DNA of 64,000 nt, taken from assembly GCA_035502775.1 (NCBI GenBank), contig DATJUB010000084.1, forward strand, positions 19,789 through 83,788. The letters are read 5' to 3'. A program made the position numbers and the translations under genes. Below are positions 33,881 through 42,104 of this stretch, in pieces; the stretch's first letter is position 1, and every line of letters begins with the position of its first letter. The notes below the pieces were generated by a model, which was given only the letters and a program-made list of their open reading frames with translations, searched no databases and was not told the origin of the DNA. This DNA comes from 67-14 sp035502775. Its GTDB lineage: Bacteria > Actinomycetota > Thermoleophilia > Solirubrobacterales > 70-9.

Positions 33881-35238
33881 CTGCCGAGCTCCGTCACGGC
33901 GCGCTCGACCGCTGTGCCGATGCGGTCGAGGCAGGCGGCGTACTGTTCGGGCGGCATCGCGAGCGATGGCTGGATGTTGAGCGAGGTCGAGCTGGAGTCG
34001 GTCAGGATGCCGAGCTCGACCGCCCGTCTCCCGACCAGCTGCTGAAGCTCGGGGTCTCGTTCCTTGCTGGCCCGGTCCCTGACGAACTCCAGCGCCTGGA
34101 ATCCGCCGACCGCCCGGGCCTCGCCGATCTGTTCGAAGCGATCGGCCAGCTCACCCAGCTTCAGCTCCCCGACCCGTTCGAGCTCGCGGACGTTCTCGAG
34201 GACCGGTTCGCGCTCGAATGCCTCGATCGTGGCGATCGAGGCGGCGCAGGCCCACGGCAGCCAGGACCAGGTCGATCCGGTCGGCACGTCGTCGTAGCCG
34301 CCCATCGCCCGTTCGGTGCCGAGCACCGCGGCGATCGGTGCGACGCCGCCGCCCATCGCCTTGCCGAGACACATCAGATCGGGCTCGATGCCCCAGCGTT
34401 CGACCGCGAACATGTGGCCGGAGCGGCCGAAGCCGGTCTTGACCTCGTCCACGGCGAGCAGCCATCCGAACTCGTCGCAGAGCCCGGTGAGGGCTTTCCA
34501 GAACGCGTCGGACGGGGCGACGCAGCCACCGGAACCGAGGATCGGTTCGATCAGCACGCCGGCCACCTCGCCGGGATCAATCGCGTGGAAGAGCAGGTGA
34601 TCGCGCAGATAGTCGATGGTGGAGTCGCCGCTGCCGCCGGGACGCGGCGGGCCGAACGGCGAGCGGTACGGGTTCGGGTAGGGCACGTGCGCGAATCCGG
34701 CCGAGAGCGCCCGGATTCCACGGCTGATCTCGTTTTCCTCGGCTCCCAGTGCCGACGTCAGCGAGGTCTCGCCGTGATATCCGCCGAGGAAGCCGATCAC
34801 GATCGGCCGGCCGGTCGCCCGCCTCATCATCTTCACCGCGGTCTCGACCGCCTCGGTGCCGTTCAGGCCGAGGTCGAGCCTGGTCAGCGAGCCCGGGGTG
34901 ATCGCGAGCAGCTTCTCGGCGAGCGGCAGCATCTCGGTCGAGGCGACGCCGTGGCTGTCCTCGTTGCCGATCCTCCGCAGGGTCTCGACCATCGGATCGA
35001 TGAAGTCCGAGCGCCCGGCCCCGAGCGGCACCGAGGCCGAGGAGGAGACGAGATCGACGAAGGTGTTGCCGTCGATGTCGGTCACGAAGTGGCGTTGCTT
35101 CGATTCGATGACGAAGGGAGCGAGGTGGTGAGAGGTGCCGGGATAGACCAGCTCACGCAGCCGCGAAAGCTCCACACCGCTCTTCGGCCCCGGCAAAGGC
35201 CCCGGCAAAGGCGGAAGATTGTCCAAAGGTTCAGTCAA
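33877..35238 (-). CDS. Class III aminotransferase (GABA/omega-amino acid type)
   Basis: A 453-residue PLP enzyme. LGLNGTEAVETAVKMMRRATGR is the phosphate-site region, GFLGGYHGETSLTSALGA follows, the cofactor Asp is in LLAVDEVKTGFGRSG, and the PLP lysine is in CLGKAMGGGV. This pattern fits GABA/ornithine-type transaminases. The start is probably TTG 35238, ten bases after a TACAGT element; an ATG at 35286 lies inside the upstream inverted repeat. Coupled to the downstream Kbl-like gene (ATGA overlap). The substrate is unknown. Confidence 0.85.
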   Translation of the reverse strand: MTEPLDNLPPLPGPLPGPKSGVELSRLRELVYPGTSHHLAPFVIESKQRHFVTDIDGNTFVDLVSSSASVPLGAGRSDFIDPMVETLRRIGNEDSHGVASTEMLPLAEKLLAITPGSLTRLDLGLNGTEAVETAVKMMRRATGRPIVIGFLGGYHGETSLTSALGAEENEISRGIRALSAGFAHVPYPNPYRSPFGPPRPGGSGDSTIDYLRDHLLFHAIDPGEVAGVLIEPILGSGGCVAPSDAFWKALTGLCDEFGWLLAVDEVKTGFGRSGHMFAVERWGIEPDLMCLGKAMGGGVAPIAAVLGTERAMGGYDDVPTGSTWSWLPWACAASIATIEAFEREPVLENVRELERVGELKLGELADRFEQIGEARAVGGFQALEFVRDRASKERDPELQQLVGRRAVELGILTDSSSTSLNIQPSLAMPPEQYAACLDRIGTAVERAVTELGR

Positions 35239-35248
35239 GTCTGAGATC

Positions 35249-35276
35249 ACTGTAGTGGCCAACAACCCCCCGGCAA
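35249..35276 (-). promoter_or_regulatory. Promoter embedded in an inverted repeat
   Basis: On the minus strand TTGCCG (35276-35271), a 16-base spacer and TACAGT (35254-35249) precede the TTG start at 35238. The -35 lies inside the stem of the inverted repeat 35261-35322. Confidence 0.45.
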
Positions 35277-35322
35277 CGATTTCCACTGATAGTCATAGGA
35301 AATCGTTGCCAGGGCGGTTGTT
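35261..35322. repeat. Long inverted repeat between phosphatase and aminotransferase genes
   Basis: A perfect 13-bp arm pair GGCAACGATTTCC / GGAAATCGTTGCC (35272-35284, 35298-35310) around a 13-base loop is extended outward by AACAACC / GGTTGTT (35261-35267, 35316-35322) across a short mismatch. It lies 17 bases past the phosphatase stop, so it may terminate that gene while carrying the -35 of the next. Confidence 0.75.
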
Positions 35323-35339
35323 CGGCCGGGCTTGGTGCC

Positions 35340-36671
35340 TTACGGCGTGCCGAGCAGGGTCTTCTTCGCCACGTCGAACACGTGGGTGTTCGGCCAGACG
35401 CCGACCATCTCATCGGCGTTGGGTCCGACCGCGGTCACCGGCACCATGCCGCCGGTGTGCTCGCCGGTGGTCCAGTCGACCTTGAACCTGCGGTTGGTGC
35501 CCTTGATCTTGACCGGGCCGCTCCTGATCGGAACCTGACCCTTCGGACCGGCGTTGTTCAATGGCTTGCCCCAGTAGGGGATCGGGTCGTCGCCGTCCGA
35601 GTTGGTGTTGGTCTCGCCCATCGGCTCGATCGTCATGCCGCCGGTCTCGTGATCGGCGGTGACGATCACCAGAACGTTCGGGTTGGTCTCCCGGTATTCC
35701 TGGATCGCCTCGACCATCTGGTTGACGGTCCTGCCCGACTGGATCACGTTGCGCACGTCGTGTTCGTGCCCGGCGGAATCCAGGTCGTCGCTCTCCATCG
35801 CCATGAAGAACCCGTTCGGGTTCTGCCCGGCGATCTCGAGCGCCTTCTTGACCATGTCCTTGACCGGCACGTAGTGCGGGTCCTTGCTGATCTTGTAGCC
35901 CTTGGTCTCGATCCAGCGGCGCTTGGCGCTGTCCTGGACCAGAGCGAGGACCTTGGGACCGGTCAGCGCGGCGACGGTCTTCTTGTCGTAGGCGTACTGG
36001 TAGCCCTGGTCGACCGCCTTCTTGACCAGGTTGCCCTTGGTGCCCTCCGAGTCGTCCTCGCCGTCCTTGTTGGTGTTGGGGATCTTGCCGTCGTTGCCGG
36101 GCGGATACCAGTAGGCCTCGTTGCCGCCCATCAGGATGTCGACCTTGCCGTTGGTGATCTCCTTGTCGGCGATCACCGACTTCCAGTCACGGTTGATCAC
36201 CGGACCGCCGAAGGCGGCGAGGGTGGCGTTGGTGACGTCGTGATCGTTGATCAGCGCGGTGGTCTTGCCCTGCTCCTTGGCGATATCGAGCAGGGTCGGA
36301 ACCCGCTTCTTGTCCTTGCCGAGGCCGGTGTAGCCGTTGATCGTCTTCTGGCCGATCGCCCAGGCGGTCGCGCCCGCGGCGGAATCGGTCACCGCGCCGG
36401 GACCGAGTGAGATCGTGTCGAGGAATCCGGTGTAGGGCAGCGCGTCCATCGGCTGGCGTTCCTCGAGGCCGTAGAGCGCGTACTGGATTGCCGTTCGCTG
36501 CTGTATTCCCATGCCGTCACCGCTGAGAATGATCACGCTCGTGGCGGGAGTCGGATCCTCCGCCTTCGACGAATCATTCTTCGCGATCAGAGCGACCAAA
36601 GCGAGGACGAGCGTCAGGCCGGCCGCGGCCAGGACGATCTTCCTCATGGATAGGTGCTGAATCGCTGACAT
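35340..36671 (-). CDS. Alkaline phosphatase (PhoA family)
   Basis: A 443-residue secreted or membrane-anchored phosphatase: one N-terminal hydrophobic segment (about residues 10-30), then ILSGDGMG, the nucleophile Ser in VTDSAAGATA, metal ligands in MESDDLDSAGHEHD and TADHETGG, and the final His in WTTGEHTGGMVPV. It releases phosphate from monoesters outside the cytoplasm. ATG 36671 has a GGGAG ribosome site. A palindrome and TTCAAC direct repeats in its promoter region suggest phosphate control. Confidence 0.93.
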   Translation of the reverse strand: MSAIQHLSMRKIVLAAAGLTLVLALVALIAKNDSSKAEDPTPATSVIILSGDGMGIQQRTAIQYALYGLEERQPMDALPYTGFLDTISLGPGAVTDSAAGATAWAIGQKTINGYTGLGKDKKRVPTLLDIAKEQGKTTALINDHDVTNATLAAFGGPVINRDWKSVIADKEITNGKVDILMGGNEAYWYPPGNDGKIPNTNKDGEDDSEGTKGNLVKKAVDQGYQYAYDKKTVAALTGPKVLALVQDSAKRRWIETKGYKISKDPHYVPVKDMVKKALEIAGQNPNGFFMAMESDDLDSAGHEHDVRNVIQSGRTVNQMVEAIQEYRETNPNVLVIVTADHETGGMTIEPMGETNTNSDGDDPIPYWGKPLNNAGPKGQVPIRSGPVKIKGTNRRFKVDWTTGEHTGGMVPVTAVGPNADEMVGVWPNTHVFDVAKKTLLGTP

Positions 36672-36688
36672 CTACTTTCGCTCCCTTA

Positions 36689-36712
36689 GTTGAAGGAATT
36701 GTTGAACAATTC
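36689..36712. promoter_or_regulatory. Palindrome and direct repeats between divergent phosphatase and MBL genes
   Basis: GAATTGTTGAACAATTC (36696-36712) is a perfect 8-1-8 palindrome. Read on the phosphatase strand, GTTCAAC and CTTCAAC occur 12 bases apart, reminiscent of but not identical to actinobacterial PHO boxes, whose repeats are 11 apart. Confidence 0.45.
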
Positions 36713-36768
36713 GATAATCCTACGAACTCCATCGGCCCCTGTCAACTGTACAGCCGTACAAAGTTCGC

Positions 36769-36774
36769 CATAAT
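36769..36774 (+). promoter_or_regulatory. -10 element of MBL-fold gene
   Basis: CATAAT lies six bases before ATG 36781 with no ribosome site, implying a leaderless transcript. A small inverted repeat TGTAC-AGCC-GTACA (36747-36760) lies just upstream. Confidence 0.4.
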
Positions 36775-36780
36775 CGGCCG

Positions 36781-37467
36781 ATGAAGAGCACAGCGGTGGG
36801 ATCGAACGTCATCCAGCTCACCCGGTTCGGCCTGGTCAACGCCTTTCTCGTGCGTGAAGACGACGGCTTCACCCTGGTCGACACGATGATCAAGGGCTCC
36901 GAGCTGAAGCTGATCGCCGCCGCCGCGGAGGCCGGCGCCCCGATCGTGCGTGTCCTGGTCACCCATGCCCACGACGATCATGTGGGCTCCCTCGCCGCGA
37001 TCGCCAAGGCCCTGCCCGAAGCCGAGGTGCTCGCGCCGAAACGGGACGCGAAGCTGATCCGGGGCGACAAGACACCGGAGCCCGGCGAACCCGACGGCAA
37101 GCTGCTCGGCGGCTACCCGCCGATCGACGTCACGATCGACCGTGAGCTGACCGAAGGCGACCGGGTCGGATCGCTCGAGGTCTACGACACCCCCGGCCAC
37201 TCCCCCGGCCAGCAGGCCTTTCTCGACACGCGGGACGGGACCCTGATCGCCGCCGACGCCTACTCCAGCCTGGGCGGCCTGGCGACCACCGCCGGCCCCT
37301 ACTGGAAGTTTCCGTTGCCCGGTTTCGTCACCTGGCACCGCCCCACCGCGCTCGAGAGCGCCAAGAAGCTGCGGAACCTCGGTCCTTCGCGCCTTGCGGT
37401 CGGCCACGGCCGGCCGATCGAGGATCCGATCCACGCGATGAACCGCGCGATCGCCGCCCGGAGCTGA
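36781..37467 (+). CDS. Metallo-beta-lactamase fold hydrolase
   Basis: A 228-residue MBL-fold protein. The zinc motif is THAHDDHVGS (His-x-His-x-Asp-His); further ligands are likely the Asp in AADAYSS, His in YDTPGHSPGQ and His in VGHGRPI. Such proteins include glyoxalase II-like thioesterases and lactonases; the exact substrate is unknown. It is divergent from the alkaline phosphatase with 109 bases between starts, and ends 24 bases from the convergent oxidase operon. Confidence 0.88.
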   Translation: MKSTAVGSNVIQLTRFGLVNAFLVREDDGFTLVDTMIKGSELKLIAAAAEAGAPIVRVLVTHAHDDHVGSLAAIAKALPEAEVLAPKRDAKLIRGDKTPEPGEPDGKLLGGYPPIDVTIDRELTEGDRVGSLEVYDTPGHSPGQQAFLDTRDGTLIAADAYSSLGGLATTAGPYWKFPLPGFVTWHRPTALESAKKLRNLGPSRLAVGHGRPIEDPIHAMNRAIAARS

Positions 37468-37491
37468 GCCGACAGCCTCCGGACTCATGCC

Positions 37492-37743
37492 TCACTCGTT
37501 GTAGTCGTCGTTCCTCAGCTCGGTGACGACGTCGTCTTCTTCCTCATCGTCGTCGGGGGAACCCAGCATGTAGATCATGCCCTTCACGATGAAGCCTGCC
37601 AGGACCAGCAGCAGGAACATGCCGTAGAAGATCCCTGCCGTCGAGCCGAACAGCTTCGCCACGAGCGCCACCGAGGCCGCCGCGACGAGCACGGCGACCA
37701 TCCAGCGGAAGGCGGCAACTTCGGATGTAAGCGGGTTGCCCAC
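37492..37743 (-). CDS. Small two-span membrane protein at the end of the oxidase operon
   Basis: An 83-residue protein from GTG 37743 with two hydrophobic segments (about residues 12-33 and 36-59) and a strongly acidic tail (SPDDDEEEDDVV). It starts 16 bases after ctaE and is the last gene of the canonical oxidase operon, the position of subunit IV (CtaF) in other actinobacteria. The sequence is not clearly recognisable as CtaF. Confidence 0.6.
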   Translation of the reverse strand: MGNPLTSEVAAFRWMVAVLVAAASVALVAKLFGSTAGIFYGMFLLLVLAGFIVKGMIYMLGSPDDDEEEDDVVTELRNDDYNE

Positions 37744-37759
37744 CGCGTCGCCCGTCTAC

Positions 37760-38389
37760 CTAGACGATGTAGACGGCGACGAACACAATGATCCACATGA
37801 TGTCGACGAAGTGCCAGTAGATGCCCGGTACTTCGACTCCCAGGTGGTTCTTCTGTTCGGGACCGAAATGTCCGCGCCAGGCGCGGATGTTCGCGAAGGT
37901 CAGCAGCAGCAGTCCGACGAAGACGTGCGCTCCGTGCAGGCCGGTGAGGCTGTAGAAGATCGAGCCGAACGCTCCGTCACGGGCGCTGAACCCGATGTGG
38001 ATGTACTCGTTGATCTGGATGAAGAGGAAGGTCGCTCCGAGCAGCCAGGTCAAGGCCAGGCCGAGCTTCAGACCGCGATGGTTGTTGTGCTTGATCGCTT
38101 CGAGGGCGTAGTGGACGGTGAAACTGGATGAGACCAGAACCACCGTGTTGATGAAGGCGATCAGGACCGGGAGGTGAACACCCTCCGGTGGCCACGAATC
38201 GGGGTTGGCGACGACCCGGAGGAAGAAGTAGGCGGCGAAGAAGGCCGCGAACAGCATGATCTCCGAGAGGATGAAGAGCAGGATGCCGAGGATCGTGCGG
38301 TCGATCCGGGCGCTCTGGTGAGCTTCCGGCGGTCCGTGATGATGATCTTCCGCGTGGCCGTGTCCGACCGGGATGCTTGCGCTTTCCAT
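37760..38389 (-). CDS. ctaE: Cytochrome c oxidase subunit III
   Basis: A 209-residue five-span subunit III. SEIMLFAAFFAAYFFLR, TVVLVSSSFTVHYALEAI, LTGLHGAHVFVGLLLL and the C-terminal YWHFVDIMWIIVFVAVY are family hallmarks. The N-terminus is His-rich (HGHAEDHHHG). It supports proton uptake and stability of the aa3 oxidase. Two bases separate it from the stress-like gene upstream. Confidence 0.95.
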   Translation of the reverse strand: MESASIPVGHGHAEDHHHGPPEAHQSARIDRTILGILLFILSEIMLFAAFFAAYFFLRVVANPDSWPPEGVHLPVLIAFINTVVLVSSSFTVHYALEAIKHNNHRGLKLGLALTWLLGATFLFIQINEYIHIGFSARDGAFGSIFYSLTGLHGAHVFVGLLLLTFANIRAWRGHFGPEQKNHLGVEVPGIYWHFVDIMWIIVFVAVYIV

Positions 38390-38391
38390 CT

Positions 38392-39291
38392 CTATGCCTC
38401 TTTGTCTTCCACGGTTTCAGGATCGCCGGCTTCGACGATCGGCTCGCCCTCCGCGACGACCGCCGCGACGACTTCCGGGGTGCTCCCGGCTTCGTGATGG
38501 GCCACGGGCTTGTCGGTGATCTCGCGCACGCGGCCGACCAGGTCGTCCTCGAGCCAGCGCGACTGCTCACCGCTCAGGGTCGAGATCAGCACGTCGTCGA
38601 CGCGGTAGTGGGCGATCGCCTCCTTGACCGACTCGAACGGATCGGGGCTCATCGGCTGCCCGGTCGCGTCGATGTCGTCACGGTAGAGCTCGGCCATCAG
38701 TGCGGCGAGGTCGCGAGAGACCTTGTTCAGCGGCACGCCGTCGGTCTGCGGGGCGATGATCGTGAAGCGATGCGGACGCTCCTTCGACCGGTCGAGCAGG
38801 CGATCGACGAGATCCTGGCTTGAAAGTGTCTGGTTGGCGACGACCAGCGTGTGGGTCACGTTGAGGCTGATCGAGTCGTCCTCGATCCGCACGGGGATGT
38901 GCGTGATCTTGACCTCGGGCTCGAAGGTGCCTTCCGCCCACTCTTCGAGCGCGCGCCTGGTCAGGCCGAAACGGCTGTCGTAGAGGCAGGAGAGCAGCAC
39001 CTCGGACGGACGGTGGCTGCGGATCGCGTCACCGAGCGCGAGATCGGAGGCAGGGTCGAGAACCTCGCCGACCGCCTCGATGCCGAACTCGTCGAGCACG
39101 GCCAGGGTCACGTCGACCCGGCTGCGCGCGGCCTCGGCCGCCTCTTCGGGGCTGAACAGCTGGCCGGCGGCCGGCTGGTTCTGCGGCGCGACGACGACCA
39201 CATAGCTGGCCTCGGACGCGCGTTCGAGCGTCGCCTGGATCAGCTTGCGCCCCCCAGCGACTTCATTCAGGAATAGGACGAGTGGCTTCAT
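38392..39291 (-). CDS. Two-domain universal-stress-like protein inside the oxidase operon
   Basis: A 299-residue cytoplasmic protein with two similar alpha/beta halves (about residues 1-125 and 150-275). Each ends in a strand-loop typical of the UspA fold: PSEVLLSCLYDSRFGLTRRALEEW and VDDVLISTLSGEQSRWLEDDLVGRV. The classic Usp ATP motif G-x2-G-x9-G is not evident. It overlaps ctaD by ATGA and precedes ctaE by two bases, so it is co-translated with oxidase subunits. A role in sensing or assembly is inferred only from position. Confidence 0.65.
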   Translation of the reverse strand: MKPLVLFLNEVAGGRKLIQATLERASEASYVVVVAPQNQPAAGQLFSPEEAAEAARSRVDVTLAVLDEFGIEAVGEVLDPASDLALGDAIRSHRPSEVLLSCLYDSRFGLTRRALEEWAEGTFEPEVKITHIPVRIEDDSISLNVTHTLVVANQTLSSQDLVDRLLDRSKERPHRFTIIAPQTDGVPLNKVSRDLAALMAELYRDDIDATGQPMSPDPFESVKEAIAHYRVDDVLISTLSGEQSRWLEDDLVGRVREITDKPVAHHEAGSTPEVVAAVVAEGEPIVEAGDPETVEDKEA

Positions 39292-41198
39292 GACGGAGCG
39301 GTCACCGTGGTCGGTTTGGGTTCGGGCACATCGGATTCAGCATCTCCACCCATGATCGCGTGGCGCGCACCGGGCGTGCCGAACTCGTACGGACCACCGA
39401 CGACACGCGGGATCTCATCGAAGTTGAACACGGGCGGCGGCGAGGAGACCTGCCACTCGATCGTGTTGGCGCGCCAGGGGTTGTCGCCGGCCTTCGGGCC
39501 GAACCGCCAGCTGACGATCATGTTGTAGAAGAAGACCAGCTGGACCGCGCCCAGGATGAAGGCGAAGACCGAGATGAAGAGGTTCCAATCGCCGTACTGA
39601 CTGGCGTAGTCGGCGACACGCCTGGGCATGCCGTCCATGCCGACCCAGTGCATCGGGACGAAGGTGCCCCAGGTGCCGATCACGGTGCCCCAGAAGTGGA
39701 TGCGGCCGAGCTTCTCGTCGTACATGCGGCCGGTCATCTTCGGGAACCAGTGATAGATCCCGGCGAAGATCGTGAACACCGATCCGCCGAACAGCACGAA
39801 GTGAATGTGGGCGACGATGAAGTACGTGTCCGACACGTGGATGTCGATCGGGATCATGCCGAGCATGACGCCCGAGATACCGCCGATGGTGAAGGTCACG
39901 ATGAAGGCGAGCGAGAACAGCATCGCCGTCGAGTACGTGTGGATCTTGCCGTAGAACAGCGTTCCCAGCCAGGAGAAGACCTTGATTCCGGTGGGCACCG
40001 CGATCAGCAGCGTGGTGAACATGATCGGCACGCGCAGCCAGCTGAACATTCCGGCGACGAACATGTGGTGGGCCCAGACCGAGTAGCTGAGCACGACGAT
40101 GCCGATCAGCGCCAGGGCCATCAATCGATAGCCGAACACGGGCTTTCGGGCATGGGTCGAGATGATCTCGGAGACGATCCCGAATCCGGGCAGCATCATG
40201 ATGTACACCGCTGGATGCGAGTAGAACCAGAAGATGTGCTGGTAGGAGAGGACGTCACCTCCCTGCAGGAACTCGAAGAAGTTCATGCCGAGCACCCGGT
40301 CGAAGAGGACCATGAACTGGGCGCCCGCGATGAACGGGGTCGCGCCGACCACGAGCAGCGAGGTCGAGAGGTTGGCCCAGACCAGCAGCGGCATGCGCCA
40401 CAGGTTCATGCCGGGGGCACGCATGGTGATGATCGTGACCAGGAAGTTCAGCGCGGTCGCGATCGACGACGCACCGGCGAACTGCACGCCGATGTTGAAG
40501 AAGGTCTGGCCCAACGGCGCCCCTGTCGAGAGCGGCGCGTACCCGGTCCAACCGGCGTCGAACGAGCCGCCCGGAGCGAGGAACGAGCTGATGAAGATGA
40601 TGCCGGCGATCGGCAGCAGCCAGAAACTGAGGGCGTTGAGCCTCGGGAAGGCCATGTCCGGCGCGCCGATCATCAGCGGCAGGACGTAGTTGGCCAGTCC
40701 GGCGAAGACCGGAATGATGAACAGGAAGATCATCACCACGGCGTGCGTGGAGAAGAGTCCGTTGAAGGTGTTGGCCGCCACGATCTGGCTGCCGGGCTGG
40801 GCGAGCTCCGCCCGCATCAGCAGTGCCAGCAATCCGCCGATCAGGAAGAAGATCAGGGTGACGACGACGTACTGGGTGCCGATCACCTTGTGATCGGTGT
40901 TGAACTTGAAGTAGTCCTTCCAGCTGGTCGCGCCGTGACCGGAATGGTCTTCCGGGATGGTCGGCTTGCCCGCCGCCCAACGGAACCAGTAGTCGAACGC
41001 GCCGAAGCCGATCAGGAAACCGAACGGAGCGGTGATCAGCGGCACCACGACGTGCGGGTAGCCGGTCTGTTCGGTCTGGAAGATGTCGAGACCCATGAGG
41101 GCTCGCAACCCGATGACCAGGAGGAAGCCGAACGCGGCGCCCACCAGGGTGCCGATCGCCCCGCGGTACCACCCCGGTTGCTTAATTGCGTATGCCAT
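39288..41198 (-). CDS. ctaD: Cytochrome c oxidase subunit I (aa3, A2-type) with N-terminal extension
   Basis: A 636-residue subunit I. All ligands are present: helix II His in FSTHAVVMIFLF, helix VI His and Tyr in FWFYSHPAVY, the His-His pair in VWAHHMF, the K-channel Lys in TGIKVFSW, and VAHIHFVLFGG of helix X. The YSHPAVY motif lacks the Glu of A1 enzymes, marking an A2-type D-channel. About 95 extra N-terminal residues hold two additional spans before the usual start TDHKVIG. It reduces oxygen to water and pumps protons. Confidence 0.96.
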   Translation of the reverse strand: MAYAIKQPGWYRGAIGTLVGAAFGFLLVIGLRALMGLDIFQTEQTGYPHVVVPLITAPFGFLIGFGAFDYWFRWAAGKPTIPEDHSGHGATSWKDYFKFNTDHKVIGTQYVVVTLIFFLIGGLLALLMRAELAQPGSQIVAANTFNGLFSTHAVVMIFLFIIPVFAGLANYVLPLMIGAPDMAFPRLNALSFWLLPIAGIIFISSFLAPGGSFDAGWTGYAPLSTGAPLGQTFFNIGVQFAGASSIATALNFLVTIITMRAPGMNLWRMPLLVWANLSTSLLVVGATPFIAGAQFMVLFDRVLGMNFFEFLQGGDVLSYQHIFWFYSHPAVYIMMLPGFGIVSEIISTHARKPVFGYRLMALALIGIVVLSYSVWAHHMFVAGMFSWLRVPIMFTTLLIAVPTGIKVFSWLGTLFYGKIHTYSTAMLFSLAFIVTFTIGGISGVMLGMIPIDIHVSDTYFIVAHIHFVLFGGSVFTIFAGIYHWFPKMTGRMYDEKLGRIHFWGTVIGTWGTFVPMHWVGMDGMPRRVADYASQYGDWNLFISVFAFILGAVQLVFFYNMIVSWRFGPKAGDNPWRANTIEWQVSSPPPVFNFDEIPRVVGGPYEFGTPGARHAIMGGDAESDVPEPKPTTVTAPS

Positions 41199-41212
41199 CT
41201 AGCTGTCCTCCA

Positions 41213-42052
41213 TCATGACTGATCGACATTGTCCTTCTCGGTTTCATCAACCCCACTGCTGTCAATGCCGTCACTTTTCTCTTGGATCTGCTTCTCGAGT
41301 TCGAGGGCCTGATCGGCCGTCATCACGAGCTGCTCGGGAACCTCTGAATCGAGTCCCTTGACCCATTTGGCGTAATCCTCTTCGGATTCGACGACCACCT
41401 TGGCTCGCATGGTGGTGTGGCCGATACCGCAAAGTTCTGTACAGATCAGCTGATAGGTGCCGATCTTGTCGGGAGTCACGATCGCGTCGGTCGTGATGCC
41501 GGGGACGTTGTCCTTCTTGATCCGCCACTCGGGCACCCAGAAGGAGTGGATCACGTCCTGCGCGTGGAGCTGGAAGTCGATCTGGCGGTTCACGGGGACG
41601 TGAAGCTCACCCTCCGACCACTTGTTGCCGTTCTCCGGGTAACCGAAGGTCCAGGCGAACTGCTGCGAGTAGACGTTGACCGTGAGGCGGTCCGGATCTT
41701 CCTTCTCGATGTCGTTGAGGACGATCCAGCTGTAGCCACCGGCGAAGAGCACGATGATGGTCGGGATCAGAGTCCAGATGATCTCGAGCTTGGTGTTGCC
41801 GTGGATCGGCAGTCCGTCGCTCTCGTCTCCGGGCTTGACCCGCCACTTGATCAGGGCGTAGCCGAGGGCGACGCATACGCCCGCGAAGATGAACGACGAA
41901 AGGACGATCATGATGTCCAGCAGTCGGTCGATGTCGGGCGCGGCCGTAGAGGCCTCGTCTCCGAACCAGTTGAACTGCAACAGGACGACGGAAATTATCG
42001 CGCCCGAGGCAAGGGTGGCCAGCGCCAGTTTCAAATATGGAAGTCGAGTCAT
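41213..42052 (-). CDS. ctaC: Cytochrome c oxidase subunit II
   Basis: A 279-residue subunit II with an N-terminal signal-like span, a second span around residues 45-68 and a third around 90-112, then the CuA cupredoxin domain. Ligands are complete: DVIHSFW and CTELCGIGHTTM. The aromatic electron-entry patch QQFAWTFGYP is present. It accepts electrons from cytochrome c. First gene of the operon ctaC-ctaD-usp-like-ctaE-small protein; a TAGAAT element lies upstream. It provides the intact comparison for the CuA-less homologue at 9063. Confidence 0.96.
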   Translation of the reverse strand: MTRLPYLKLALATLASGAIISVVLLQFNWFGDEASTAAPDIDRLLDIMIVLSSFIFAGVCVALGYALIKWRVKPGDESDGLPIHGNTKLEIIWTLIPTIIVLFAGGYSWIVLNDIEKEDPDRLTVNVYSQQFAWTFGYPENGNKWSEGELHVPVNRQIDFQLHAQDVIHSFWVPEWRIKKDNVPGITTDAIVTPDKIGTYQLICTELCGIGHTTMRAKVVVESEEDYAKWVKGLDSEVPEQLVMTADQALELEKQIQEKSDGIDSSGVDETEKDNVDQS

Positions 42053-42064
42053 GAGACGACCGGC

Positions 42065-42070
42065 ATTCTA
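42065..42070 (-). promoter_or_regulatory. -10 element of the canonical oxidase operon
   Basis: On the minus strand TAGAAT is followed by GCCGG and the ctaC ATG twelve bases on. The hexamer and its following bases match the diheme cytochrome promoter at 13650. Confidence 0.4.
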
Positions 42071-42104
42071 TTGATGCTGCGGGCGAAAGGGTTCCGCGCC
42101 TCGC

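Noticed and set aside
39360..41222. 620-codon open frame on the plus strand
   Set aside because: Antisense to ctaD; the Glu/Arg/His-rich translation is a mirror of membrane codons.
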